Shown piece after piece: positions 1 through 7,899 of a stretch of 64,000 bases of DNA (the first letter of the stretch is position 1; each line of letters begins with the position of its first letter). The DNA comes from Halorubrum salipaludis (GTDB lineage: Archaea; Halobacteriota; Halobacteria; Halobacteriales; Haloferacaceae): positions 248,001 to 312,000 of the forward strand of contig NZ_NSKC01000002.1 of NCBI RefSeq assembly GCF_002286985.1, read 5' to 3'. The notes beneath the pieces were generated by a model. That model had not been told where the DNA came from and ran no database searches. It worked only from the letters and a program-made list of their open reading frames with translations. Position numbers and translations under genes: made by a program.

Positions 1-12
1 GAGGCCTGACAG

Positions 13-1968
13 ATGGCACGGTCACAGTCGAACCAGTCGACGAGCGCGCGGGACATCGTGGAACCGAGCGGCGAGGAGACGGAGTTCGTCTTCTTCAGCG
101 GGAAGGGCGGCGTCGGCAAGAGCACGGTGAGCTGTGCGACCGCGGCGTGGCTCGCCGACAACGACTACGAGACGCTCCTCGTCACGACCGACCCCGCGCC
201 GAACCTCTCGGACATCTTCGGGCAGTCGATCGGCCACGAGGTCACCGCGATCGACGGGATCGAGAACCTCTCGGCGATCGAGATCGACCCGGACACCGCC
301 GCCGAGGAGTACCGCCAAGAGACGATCGAGCCGATGCGGGAGCTGCTCGGCGACGAGGAGATCCGGACGGTCGAAGAGCAGCTCAACAGCCCCTGCGTCG
401 AGGAGATCGCCGCCTTCGACAACTTCGTCGACTTCATGGACAGCCCGGAGTACGACGCCGTCGTCTTCGACACGGCGCCGACGGGCCACACCATCCGGCT
501 GATGGAGCTCCCCTCCGACTGGAACGCCGAACTGGAGAAGGGCGGCTCGACCTGTATCGGCCCGGCCGCCTCGATGGAAGAGCGCAAGCGGGACTACGAG
601 CGCGCGATCGACACGCTGCAGGACGACGAGCGCACCTCCTTCGCGTTCGTCGGCAAGCCCGAGGACTCCTCGATCGACGAGATCGAACGCAGCGCTGGCG
701 ACCTCGCCGAGCTCGGGATCGAGTCGCAACTCCTGATCCTCAACGGCTACCTCCCCGAGTCGGTGTGTGAGGATCCCTTCTTCGAGGCCAAGCGCGCGGA
801 CGAGCGGGCGGTCATCGAGCGCGCCCGCGAGGAGTTCGACGCGGACGCGACGGCGACGTACCCGCTCCAGCCCGGCGAGATCGCCGGCCTCGACCTGCTC
901 GCCGACGTGGCCGGCGTCCTCTACGACGGCGACGAGGCGACGGTCGACATCGGCGCGGCGACCGACGTCGACGACGGGGGCCGCGGCGACGGGGCGGTCG
1001 ACTTCGACGCGACCGCGGACGCCGACGCGGTCGTCGAACAGCTGACGCCCGGCGAGGAGACGCAGTACCTCTTTTTCACCGGCAAGGGCGGCGTCGGGAA
1101 GAGCACGGTCGCCTCGACGGCGGCGACGAAGCTCGCCGAGGCGGGCCACGAGACCCTCGTCGTTACGACCGACCCGGCCGCGCACCTGGAGGACATCTTC
1201 GGCGAGCCCGTCGGTCACGAGCCGACCTCGGTCGGGCAGGACAACCTCGACGCGGCGCGGATCGACCAGGAGGAGGCCCTCGCCGAGTACCGCGAGCAGG
1301 TCCTCGATCACGTCACGGAGATGTACGAGGAGAGGGAGGACACGCAGATCGACGTCGGCGCCGCGATCGCGAACGTCGAGGAGGAGCTGGAGTCGCCCTG
1401 CGCCGAGGAGATGGCGGCCTTAGAGAAGTTCGTGAGCTACTTCGACGAGGACGGCTACGACGTCGTCGTCTTCGACACGGCACCGACGGGCCACACCCTC
1501 AGACTGCTCGAACTCCCGTCCGACTGGAAGGGGTTCATGGACCTCGGCTCGCTGACGAAGGGCGCCGCCCCCGCGAAGGGCGACCAGTACGACGAGGTCA
1601 TTGAGACGATGAAAGACCCCGAGCAGAGCACCTTCGCGTTCGTGATGTACCCCGAGTACACGCCGATGATGGAGGCGCACCGCGCGGCCGCCGATCTCAG
1701 AGATCAGGTCGGCATCGAGACCTCGCTGGTCGTCGCCAACTACCTCCTCCCCGAGGAGTACGGCGACAACGCCTTCTTCGCGAATCGCCGCGCGCAACAG
1801 GCGCAGTACTTAGCGGAGATCCGCGACCGCTTCGACGCGCCGCTCATGTTAGCCCCGCTCCGCCGAGACGAGCCGATCGGGATCGACGAGCTGAGCGCCT
1901 TCGGCGAGGAGATCACCGGGCTGGCGGACATCGCCGACGCGGACGCGCCGGAGGTGACTCCATCGTGA
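13..1968 (+). CDS. arsA: Arsenite-activated ATPase ArsA (two-domain)
   Basis: This 651-residue cytosolic ATPase should drive arsenite or antimonite export through a membrane partner not seen here. It has two homologous halves. Walker A motifs (GKGGVGKST) lie at about residues 30-38 and 357-365, and the ArsA signature DTAPTGHT lies at 153-160 and 488-495. Cysteines at about 128 (NSPC), 181 (STCIGPA) and 463 (ESPC) match the three metal-binding cysteines of E. coli ArsA, Cys113, Cys172 and Cys422, so the allosteric As(III) site looks intact. The TGA at 7-9 just before the start may be the stop of an upstream operon gene. The next gene overlaps its stop codon (GTGA), so the genes are probably co-transcribed. 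Single-domain GET3-type ATPases are an alternative, but the length and the cysteines favour ArsA. Confidence 0.95.
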   Translation: MARSQSNQSTSARDIVEPSGEETEFVFFSGKGGVGKSTVSCATAAWLADNDYETLLVTTDPAPNLSDIFGQSIGHEVTAIDGIENLSAIEIDPDTAAEEYRQETIEPMRELLGDEEIRTVEEQLNSPCVEEIAAFDNFVDFMDSPEYDAVVFDTAPTGHTIRLMELPSDWNAELEKGGSTCIGPAASMEERKRDYERAIDTLQDDERTSFAFVGKPEDSSIDEIERSAGDLAELGIESQLLILNGYLPESVCEDPFFEAKRADERAVIERAREEFDADATATYPLQPGEIAGLDLLADVAGVLYDGDEATVDIGAATDVDDGGRGDGAVDFDATADADAVVEQLTPGEETQYLFFTGKGGVGKSTVASTAATKLAEAGHETLVVTTDPAAHLEDIFGEPVGHEPTSVGQDNLDAARIDQEEALAEYREQVLDHVTEMYEEREDTQIDVGAAIANVEEELESPCAEEMAALEKFVSYFDEDGYDVVVFDTAPTGHTLRLLELPSDWKGFMDLGSLTKGAAPAKGDQYDEVIETMKDPEQSTFAFVMYPEYTPMMEAHRAAADLRDQVGIETSLVVANYLLPEEYGDNAFFANRRAQQAQYLAEIRDRFDAPLMLAPLRRDEPIGIDELSAFGEEITGLADIADADAPEVTPS

Positions 1969-2396
1969 GCGACGCCGGCTCCGGCGGCTCGGGCGGTCCC
2001 GACGACGCGACGGAGAGCGTCGCGGCGGCGCCAGCGGACGCAGACGTGGAAGCGAACGTCGAGGCGGCGCTCCGCGAGTTCCTCGACGCCCTCGGCGAGT
2101 CGGAGACGTACCGGCGGTTCGTCGCGGCCGACGAGGCGCTCCAGGAGGACGCCGACGCGATGGCGCTGCTGCGCGAGTACCAGCGGAAACAACAGCAGAT
2201 GCAACGCGGTGGCTTCGACGAGTCGGTGATGGAAGAGCTGAAAGAACTCAACTCGGAGCTGTCGAACAACGAGACGATCCAACGCCAGCAGGCCGCACAG
2301 GCTGAGCTCGTTGACCTCCTCCAGCAGACGAACGACGTCATCAGCGAGGAGATCGGTGAGGAGTTCGCGCAGTCTACCGGAGGTGGGTGCTGTTGA
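1965..2396 (+). CDS. YlbF-like helical protein with C-terminal Cys-Cys tail
   Basis: A 143-residue acidic protein whose GTG start overlaps the arsA stop. After a low-complexity N-terminus of about 25 residues it is almost all helix, with a REYQRKQQQMQR stretch and a QRQQAAQAELVDLLQQ stretch typical of the YlbF/YmcA family. It ends in STGGGCC, giving a vicinal Cys-Cys pair on a flexible glycine tail; these are its only cysteines. YlbF proteins act in complexes elsewhere, but here the operon position and the thiol pair suggest a role in arsenite handling. That role is inference. Confidence 0.75.
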   Translation: MSDAGSGGSGGPDDATESVAAAPADADVEANVEAALREFLDALGESETYRRFVAADEALQEDADAMALLREYQRKQQQMQRGGFDESVMEELKELNSELSNNETIQRQQAAQAELVDLLQQTNDVISEEIGEEFAQSTGGGCC

Positions 2397-2611
2397 GCAC
2401 CTCCGAGCAGAATCCCGATGCGGACGGAGCCACCGACGAGGAGGTCCTCGCGGCCGCCGAGGCGCTCGGCGAGGAGCTCGCCGCGGCGAAAGCGGAGTCG
2501 GCGGAGTTCGCGTTCACCACGATGGTGATGCAGTGTAACGAGGCGATCGGCGACGAGACGGGGATCGATTACGGTAGCGTCTGCGGCGCCGACGACGACG
2601 GCTGCTGTTAG
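2393..2611 (+). CDS. Small cysteine-containing protein ending in GCC, ars operon
   Basis: About 72 residues, unrecognised. The TTG at 2393 overlaps the TGA of the preceding gene (TTGA) and follows GGAGGTG at 2379-2385 with normal spacing, so I prefer it to the GTG at 2387. The protein begins with an acidic helix (EEVLAAAEALGEELAAAKAE), then has Cys at MQC and SVC and ends in DDDGCC. It therefore repeats the -GCC end of the gene before it. As(III) binding or delivery to ArsA is plausible, as done by the unrelated ArsD chaperone, but this is inference. Confidence 0.7.
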   Translation: MSTSEQNPDADGATDEEVLAAAEALGEELAAAKAESAEFAFTTMVMQCNEAIGDETGIDYGSVCGADDDGCC

Positions 2612-2695
2612 CGGAGATCGGCCGCCGGTGGTACAGATCGGCTGCCGGGAGCGGCGTTTGATAGGGGCCGAGTCCGGTCGACTACTCTCCCCGCC

Positions 2696-3151
2696 TCATT
2701 CCGCAGACGGCGTCTCTGACAGGAGCTCGTCGAACAGCGCGACGACGCGTTCGTCGATCTCGTCGCGGATCTCGCGGACCTCCTCGATCGGGCGCTCGTG
2801 CGGGTCGTCGAGCCCCCAGTCGCGGTTCTCCCCGTTCCACGTCGCCGGGCACACGTCCGAGGCCGAACAGCCCATCGTGACGACGAGGTCGACCGCCTGT
2901 AGCTCCTCGGGCGTCACCTCTCGGGGCGTCCGGTCGCCGATGTCGATGTCTACCTCCGCCATCGCCTCGACGACGATGTCGTGGACGTGATCCGCGGGCT
3001 GTGTCCCGCCGGTGACGATCTCGATCCGGTTACCTGCGCCGCGTCGGTCGCGTTCCCGCTCGGCGAACGCGGCGGCCATCTGGCTCCGTCCCGCGTTCTG
3101 GACGCAGACGAAGGCGACGCGATGGCCCGACTGTTCGCTGTGTTGAGTCAC
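2696..3151 (-). CDS. arsC: Arsenate reductase, low-molecular-weight phosphatase type
   Basis: This 151-residue cytosolic enzyme reduces As(V) to As(III), the form that ArsA-driven pumps export. The P-loop CVQNAGRSQ at about residues 16-24 is the CX5R active site of the thioredoxin-coupled ArsC family. GCSASDVC further on gives the two resolving cysteines, and GLDDPHE carries the family's catalytic Asp-Pro. The start is GTG at 3151; no ATG is better placed. It is convergent with the arsA operon. A tandem decamer lies 50-80 bases upstream. Protein tyrosine phosphatase activity is less likely, given the extra cysteines. Confidence 0.92.
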   Translation of the reverse strand: MTQHSEQSGHRVAFVCVQNAGRSQMAAAFAERERDRRGAGNRIEIVTGGTQPADHVHDIVVEAMAEVDIDIGDRTPREVTPEELQAVDLVVTMGCSASDVCPATWNGENRDWGLDDPHERPIEEVREIRDEIDERVVALFDELLSETPSAE

Positions 3152-3200
3152 GACTTGCTATGCGGGTGCCACCAGTATAGTCGTTGCTTCAGACCGCTAC

Positions 3201-3230
3201 GGAGCGCTATAGAGCGCTATAGAGCGATAT
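3201..3230. repeat. Tandem decamer upstream of arsC
   Basis: Three head-to-tail copies of AGAGCGCTAT (first copy GGAGCGCTAT, third AGAGCGATAT), each partly self-complementary. They lie 50-80 bases upstream of the arsC start and could be an operator array. The 263-base gap from 3152 to 3414 otherwise shows nothing clear. Confidence 0.6.
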
Positions 3231-3414
3231 ACACCGGGGATACACCGATATTTGAGCCCTTTCCGACGTGTTCGCCGAAACGGCGACTACCTGCGGGGTG
3301 CGCGTCGGTCGGGGCGCGGAAGCACCAAACGACACGACGCTGGACCGCACGGCGGACGCCCCGAGACGGGTGAGCGTCGGGGCGCCGACCGATCGCGTCG
3401 CCGCCGACCGTCCG

Positions 3415-3843
3415 TCACTTCACCAGGGTGGTCGGGACGGCGGTCTCCCGGGTCACGGCCTCGGCGACGCTCCCGATCAGCGCCCGCGAGAGCCCCGAGC
3501 GACCGTGCGTCCCGAGCACGACGTGATCGAAGTCCCCCTCCTCGGCGTACTCGGCGATCCGGCGCTCGGCCTCGCCCGTGAGGAAGGTGACCGCCACGTC
3601 GCGGTCGGCGGCGACCTCTCGAACGGTCTCGAACACCGACGCGGCGGTCTCGTCGCCCACGCCGTCGAGGTCGTCGAGCGCGGCGCCGACGACCTCCTCC
3701 GTGTCCGCGGGGAGCATGTCGAGGTCGGGGGCGGCGACGTGGACGACGGTCACGCGCGCGTCCGGGAACGTCTCGAGGGCGAACGCGAGCGCCTCGCTGC
3801 TCAGGGGCGAGTCGTCCATCGCGACGAGGACGGAATCGGTCAT
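3415..3843 (-). CDS. Universal stress protein, UspA family
   Basis: This 142-residue cytosolic protein has the full UspA fold: the N-terminal strand with DDSPLSSEAL, and the C-terminal nucleotide-binding loop GTHGRSGLSRALIGSVAEAV, which matches G-2x-G-9x-G-S/T. It probably binds ATP. Such proteins are abundant in haloarchaea and their targets are seldom known. It is divergent from the radical SAM gene downstream and has no obvious link to the ars genes. Confidence 0.93.
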   Translation of the reverse strand: MTDSVLVAMDDSPLSSEALAFALETFPDARVTVVHVAAPDLDMLPADTEEVVGAALDDLDGVGDETAASVFETVREVAADRDVAVTFLTGEAERRIAEYAEEGDFDHVVLGTHGRSGLSRALIGSVAEAVTRETAVPTTLVK

Positions 3844-3995
3844 ACGCGACCTTCGACCGGTGCCGGTATCAAACTGTGGGCCGTGGACCGCTCGGGGTTC
3901 GGGGACGGCCCCTCCCGGTCCGTTCCGAGCACTTCAACCGTGAACACGTTCGGGACGGGAGCCAAAGGGATGGAACGCGACGTTCAAGTAGGCCG

Positions 3996-5072
3996 ATGTT
4001 CGACGACCTCGACACGGACCGGCGGCCGCTGGTTCTCATCTGGGAGGTGACGCAGGCGTGCGGGCTCGCCTGTCGTCACTGCCGCGCCGACGCGAAACCG
4101 GCGCGTCACCCCGACGAGCTGACGACCGAGGAGGGGAAGCGGCTCCTCGACGACGCCGCGGAGTTCGGGGAGGGCCAGCTCGTCGTGCTCTCCGGCGGCG
4201 ACCCGCTCGCCAGAGACGATCTCCTGGAGCTGGTCTCGTACGGCGACGATCGGGGACTGCGCATGACGATCACCCCCAGCGGGACGGGGTCGCTGACGCC
4301 CGATCGGGTCGAGGCCCTCGCCGACGCCGGGATCCGGCGGATGGCGCTCAGCCTCGACGGCGCGTCCCGCGAGAGCCACGACCGGTTCCGGGGCGAGGAG
4401 AGCTTCGAGAGCACGCTGGAGGCGGCGGAGGCGGCGTCCGACGCTGGGCTCCCGCTCCAGATCAACACGACCGTCTGCGCGCAGACGGCCGACGAGCTCC
4501 CCGCGATCCGCGACCGGGTGCGGGAGCTCGGCGCCGTCCTCTGGAGCGTGTTCTTCCTCGTCCCCGTCGGCCGGGGGCGGATCCTCGATCCGATCCCCCC
4601 GGAGCGGGCCGAGGACGCGATGGAGTGGCTCCACGAGGTCGCCGAGTCGGAGCCGTTCGGGGTCAAGACGACCGAGGCGCCCTTCTACCGCCGCGTCGGG
4701 CTGCAGTCCGACGGGGACCAGGGGGCGATCCGGCGGCGCGGCGGGATCACCGCCGGCCGCGGGTTCGCGTTCGTGAGCCACACCGGCGAGGCGTATCCCT
4801 CCGGGTTCCTCCCGGAGTCCGCGGGCAACGTCCGCGACCGGTCGGTCGTCGACATCTACCGGAACGCGGACCTGTTCGAGTCGCTCCGCGAGCCGGACCG
4901 GCTGAAGGGGAAGTGCGGCGCCTGCGAGTTCCGACAGGTCTGCGGCGGGAGCCGCTCGCGGGCGTACGCGGCGACGGGCGACCCGCTGGAGAGCGATCCC
5001 CTCTGCCCGTACGTCCCCGACGGGTACGACGGCGAGTTACCGACCAGGCTCGGCGGGGGCGCGAGGGTCTAG
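3996..5072 (+). CDS. Radical SAM/SPASM protein
   Basis: This 358-residue enzyme has the CX3CX2C radical SAM cluster motif (ACGLACRHC) near residues 22-29, a GGDPL SAM-binding segment, and a C-terminal SPASM-type region with CGACEFRQVC and a final Cys before PYVP for auxiliary Fe-S clusters. It resembles the TIGR04053-like archaeal group and the AhbC/AhbD/NirJ haem-tailoring enzymes. I chose the ATG at 3996 because homology-like sequence begins at FDDLDTDRRPLVLIWEVT. It lies just before the corrinoid genes, so a tetrapyrrole substrate is attractive, but peptide or haem substrates are equally possible. Confidence 0.85.
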   Translation: MFDDLDTDRRPLVLIWEVTQACGLACRHCRADAKPARHPDELTTEEGKRLLDDAAEFGEGQLVVLSGGDPLARDDLLELVSYGDDRGLRMTITPSGTGSLTPDRVEALADAGIRRMALSLDGASRESHDRFRGEESFESTLEAAEAASDAGLPLQINTTVCAQTADELPAIRDRVRELGAVLWSVFFLVPVGRGRILDPIPPERAEDAMEWLHEVAESEPFGVKTTEAPFYRRVGLQSDGDQGAIRRRGGITAGRGFAFVSHTGEAYPSGFLPESAGNVRDRSVVDIYRNADLFESLREPDRLKGKCGACEFRQVCGGSRSRAYAATGDPLESDPLCPYVPDGYDGELPTRLGGGARV

Positions 5073-5513
5073 CCGCGTATACCCGAGCGCGCTATATCGA
5101 ACCGATCGCGGGGTGGTCGTGTGACCTGGCGGACGGCGGTGAATCGCGCGATCCCGGCGGGCGCTACCGGGCACATCTGTCTCGTCGCGTGCGAGGGCTT
5201 TCGCGTGAACGGACGTGCCTCGAGGGACGTATCGCGCACGAACAACGGGGCATATGCGGGACTCGCCGCCTTCGAGCGTGCCGAGATCCATCGTTTTTCC
5301 CGGCGATGCCGCCGAATCGGCGTGTTCTCACCGGCGAATATCCGGATGTCCGTGGCGGCTCTTTGCGAGGCGACGAGCGCGGGAGGACGCGTCGACAGTA
5401 CGAGTTGTGAGCGTGGGGGGCGACTCGAACGACGGTCGTGGGTAAGCTATTTATCTGAAGCTCGCTACTCGTTTAACAAGTCCGATTGGAGTAGGACAAT
5501 AAAAATTGTATTT
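5073..5513. other. Intergenic region before the CbiX paralogue
   Basis: The 441 bases hold no convincing gene. An open frame runs in from 5121 but lacks conserved sequence before the ATG at 5514. The last 60 bases are AT-rich, with a TATA-like TTTAACAA at about 5472 and the palindrome at 5496-5509. Confidence 0.6.
5496..5509. promoter_or_regulatory. Palindromic operator candidate before the CbiX paralogue
   Basis: ACAAT-AAAA-ATTGT is a perfect 5-4-5 inverted repeat lying 4-18 bases before the ATG at 5514, downstream of the TATA-like element. A near-identical 14-mer (ACAACCAAAATTGT) precedes cbiT at 16302-16315. Placement between TATA box and start suits a repressor site. Confidence 0.55.
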
Positions 5514-6263
5514 ATGCCACGAGAAACACTGCTGCTCGTCGGACGGGACCCGGTCCGCCCCGTCGCAGAACGGCACGCCGAACGGTTGCGTGACGCTGGT
5601 ATCGCCGATAGGGTCGTCACCGCCACGTACGAGCGCGAGCCGGAATCGGAGCTCGGCGAGGCGCTCGCGGACGTCCGGGGGGAACGAATCTACGCCGTTC
5701 CGCTGTGTTTCGCCCACACGTACGAGACGCTGAAAGCGGTTCCCAGAGCGCTCTCTCGGCTCGCCGGTGAGGTGCGGTACTGCGATCCGGTCGGGCGGAG
5801 CCCGGCCGTGACCGAGGCGATCCGGACCCGTGCGCGGGCGGCGAGCGACGCCGACGCGCTCGTGCTCGTCGCGTTCGGCAACAGCCGTGACGACCACGCG
5901 CGCAGGGCCGCCACGTTCCACGCGGGGCGTCTCCGCGGCGAGTTCGACGAGGTGCGAACCGCGTATCTCGTCCAGAATCCGGCGGTCGAGTGTGCCCGCT
6001 ACACGCTGGAGGGCGACCGAGCGGTCGCGTGTCCCCTGTTCGTCGCCGACTGCGAGGCGACCCGGAATCGGATTCCGGAACAGCTCGAGTTACACCGCGG
6101 CGGGATCGATTACGCCGACCCCTTCGGCGCGGACGACGCCGTTACTGACGCGATCTCCGTCGCGGTCGAGCGCGCCCGTGCGAACGCGGACATCTCGACG
6201 CCGAGTCCCGACCTCGTCGCCGACGCCGACCCCGTCGCCACGGACGGCGGTGGCCGCGACTGA
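5514..6263 (+). CDS. CbiX-like protein lacking the first catalytic His
   Basis: A 249-residue protein that resembles the chelatase CbiX, which inserts cobalt into sirohydrochlorin. The N-terminal motif LLLVGRDPVR takes the place of LLVGHGSR in the full CbiX at 22656, so Arg11 sits where the metal-binding His should be. The second His is kept (PLCFAHTYETL, about His68; compare LFAASHVKND). The second half repeats the fold (LVAFGNSRDDHAR). It may be a non-catalytic chelatase subunit or a metal or tetrapyrrole-binding protein. The ATG at 5514 has its own promoter-like upstream region with a palindrome. It is convergent with cbiE. Confidence 0.75.
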   Translation: MPRETLLLVGRDPVRPVAERHAERLRDAGIADRVVTATYEREPESELGEALADVRGERIYAVPLCFAHTYETLKAVPRALSRLAGEVRYCDPVGRSPAVTEAIRTRARAASDADALVLVAFGNSRDDHARRAATFHAGRLRGEFDEVRTAYLVQNPAVECARYTLEGDRAVACPLFVADCEATRNRIPEQLELHRGGIDYADPFGADDAVTDAISVAVERARANADISTPSPDLVADADPVATDGGGRD

Positions 6264-6325
6264 CCCGCCTCGTCGGTCCGCGGTCGTCCGGTGCTGACGC
6301 CCGCGCGCTCTCCTGTTTCTCGGCG

Positions 6326-7108
6326 CTACCGACGAACGACGAGCACCGACAGATCGGAGAACGGCGAGTCGCCCCGCCCGTCGCCGCCAGCGTGTTCGGC
6401 GAGCGCGCCGAGGGTCGTTCGGGTCACGGTCTCGTCGTCGTGAGTGAGCCGTTCGCAGACGAGCGCTTCGGCGGCCGGGTCACCGCCGTGGTCGAGCAGG
6501 TCCGCGGCGACGTCGCCCGGCATCCAGTCGAACGGACGAGGCAACACGAGCAGATGCCGGTCGCCGACGTCCCGCCGGAGACGGGCGAAGCCGTCGCTGA
6601 GGGCCCCGCTCTTGTGGAGCGTGACGAACGTCGCGTCCTCCATCGGCGTCCGCGCTCGGCTAGCCGCGATCTGTATCGACGAGATTCCCGGGACCACGCG
6701 GAGGTCGACCGACCCGTTCGTCGCGGCGTCGACCGCCCGTTCGACCTTCCCGACGAACTGGTATCCCGAGTGGTTCGGATCGCCCATCAGCACCGCCGCC
6801 CCCCGCTCGCCGTCGGCGACCCGCTCGGCGAACGCCGCCAGCGCGGCCGATTCGTCGCGGTAGCCGCACGTCAGGCAGTCCGCGTCGGTCCGGTCCTCGA
6901 CGAACTCGACGACGGTCTCGAACCCGACCACGACGTCCGCTTCCCGGAGCGCGCGCTCGGCCCTCGGGACGAGGTACTCCGGATTCCCCGGGCCGATGCC
7001 GACGGCGTGAACGGTTCTCGCCGTGTCGGCTCCCCGGTCGACTTCCGGGTGATCGGCGGCGTACGCCGCCGGGTCCGGGCCCGAGTCGAGGTCGTACGCG
7101 TCGGTCAC
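6326..7108 (-). CDS. cbiE: Cobalt-precorrin-7 C5-methyltransferase CbiE
   Basis: This 260-residue SAM-dependent enzyme methylates C5 of the corrin ring late in the anaerobic pathway. It has the tetrapyrrole methylase signatures: AVGIGPGNPEYLVPRAERAL near residue 32, the GDP loop in VLMGDPNHSGYQF, and VVPGISSIQIAASR. The N-terminal 30 residues are an acidic extension. It is last in the minus-strand set cobN-cbiC-cbiE and overlaps the end of cbiC by 4 bases. CbiT, the C15-methylase and decarboxylase often fused to CbiE in bacteria, is a separate gene at 16346. Confidence 0.92.
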   Translation of the reverse strand: MTDAYDLDSGPDPAAYAADHPEVDRGADTARTVHAVGIGPGNPEYLVPRAERALREADVVVGFETVVEFVEDRTDADCLTCGYRDESAALAAFAERVADGERGAAVLMGDPNHSGYQFVGKVERAVDAATNGSVDLRVVPGISSIQIAASRARTPMEDATFVTLHKSGALSDGFARLRRDVGDRHLLVLPRPFDWMPGDVAADLLDHGGDPAAEALVCERLTHDDETVTRTTLGALAEHAGGDGRGDSPFSDLSVLVVRR

Positions 7109-7899
7109 GGGGTGTCCTCGCGAAGCGCCTCGAGCGTGGTCCCGCCGGTCCGGACGTCGCTCGCGGCGTGGACGAGCTCGTTGGTGAGGCCGGCCGCCAG
7201 CCCGGATCCGCCGCGTCGCCCGACGTTCGTGATCGCTGGGACGCCGTACGCGTCGGCGACCTCGCGGACGCGTTTCCGGCTCTCCGCGGCCTTCACGAAG
7301 CCGACCGGCGTCGCGACGACGACCGCCGGCCGCGTCCCCTGTTCGATGCAGTCGGCGAGCGCGAGCGCGGCGGTCGGCGCGTTACCGACGACGGCGACCG
7401 CGCCGTCGTAGACGCCGCGCTCGTCGAGTTCGAGCACGCTCGCGGCGGTGCGGGTCATCCCCGTCTCCGCGGCGAGCTCCGCGCCGTTTCCGATCGCCTT
7501 CCTGACCTCGCAGTCGTGGCCGCGCCCCGTGACTCCCGATTTGACCATCGTGATGTCGGTCACGATCGGTCGCTCGTCCAGCACGGCTTCGGCGCCGGCC
7601 GCGACCGGGTCGTTCGCGAACCGCATCAGGTGCGCGAACTCCGGGTCGCCGGTGGCGTGGACGGCCTTCGCGCGCAGCCGGTCGGTCGGGGTCTCCTGCG
7701 CGACGAGTTCGTGAACCCGGTCCATGCTCGTCTCGGCGATCTCCATCGCGTCCTCGGTCGTCGCGCCGAGGTCGGCGTACGCCGCGGTCTCCCCGCGGTC
7801 GCTCGCCTCGCCGCCGTCGGTCGCCTTCCCGGGGTCGGTCGCCTCGCCGCCGTCGGTTGCTCTCCCGCGGTCGGTCGCCTCGTCGCCGTCAGTCGTCAT
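7105..7899 (-). CDS. cbiC: Cobalt-precorrin-8 methylmutase CbiC
   Basis: A 264-residue enzyme that moves the C11 methyl group to C12, forming cobyrinate. The family core is seen in SMDRVHEL, RFANDPVA, MVKSGVTGRGHDC (with the active-site His), GNAPTAALAL and VVVATPVGFVKAAESRK. The ATG at 7899 overlaps the cobN stop; a longer frame to 7920 is possible but lies within cobN. The first 35 residues are degenerate repeats of ATDGGEATD type, not part of the family fold. Confidence 0.93.
   Translation of the reverse strand: MTTDGDEATDRGRATDGGEATDPGKATDGGEASDRGETAAYADLGATTEDAMEIAETSMDRVHELVAQETPTDRLRAKAVHATGDPEFAHLMRFANDPVAAGAEAVLDERPIVTDITMVKSGVTGRGHDCEVRKAIGNGAELAAETGMTRTAASVLELDERGVYDGAVAVVGNAPTAALALADCIEQGTRPAVVVATPVGFVKAAESRKRVREVADAYGVPAITNVGRRGGSGLAAGLTNELVHAASDVRTGGTTLEALREDTP
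7798..7890. repeat. Degenerate tandem repeat in the cbiC 5' end
   Basis: About five copies of an 18-base unit close to GTCGCCTCGCCGCCGTCG encode the DRGRATDGGEATDPGKATDGGEASD stretch, broken here by composition drift. It probably expands and contracts by slippage. Confidence 0.65.

Noticed and set aside
22-1311. Long minus-strand open frame across arsA
   Set aside because: It is the antisense shadow of arsA: Arg/Val-rich, with no conserved motif and a non-haloarchaeal composition.
5121-5513. Extended start for the CbiX paralogue
   Set aside because: The added residues are basic and unlike the family; the AT-rich promoter and palindrome sit before ATG 5514.
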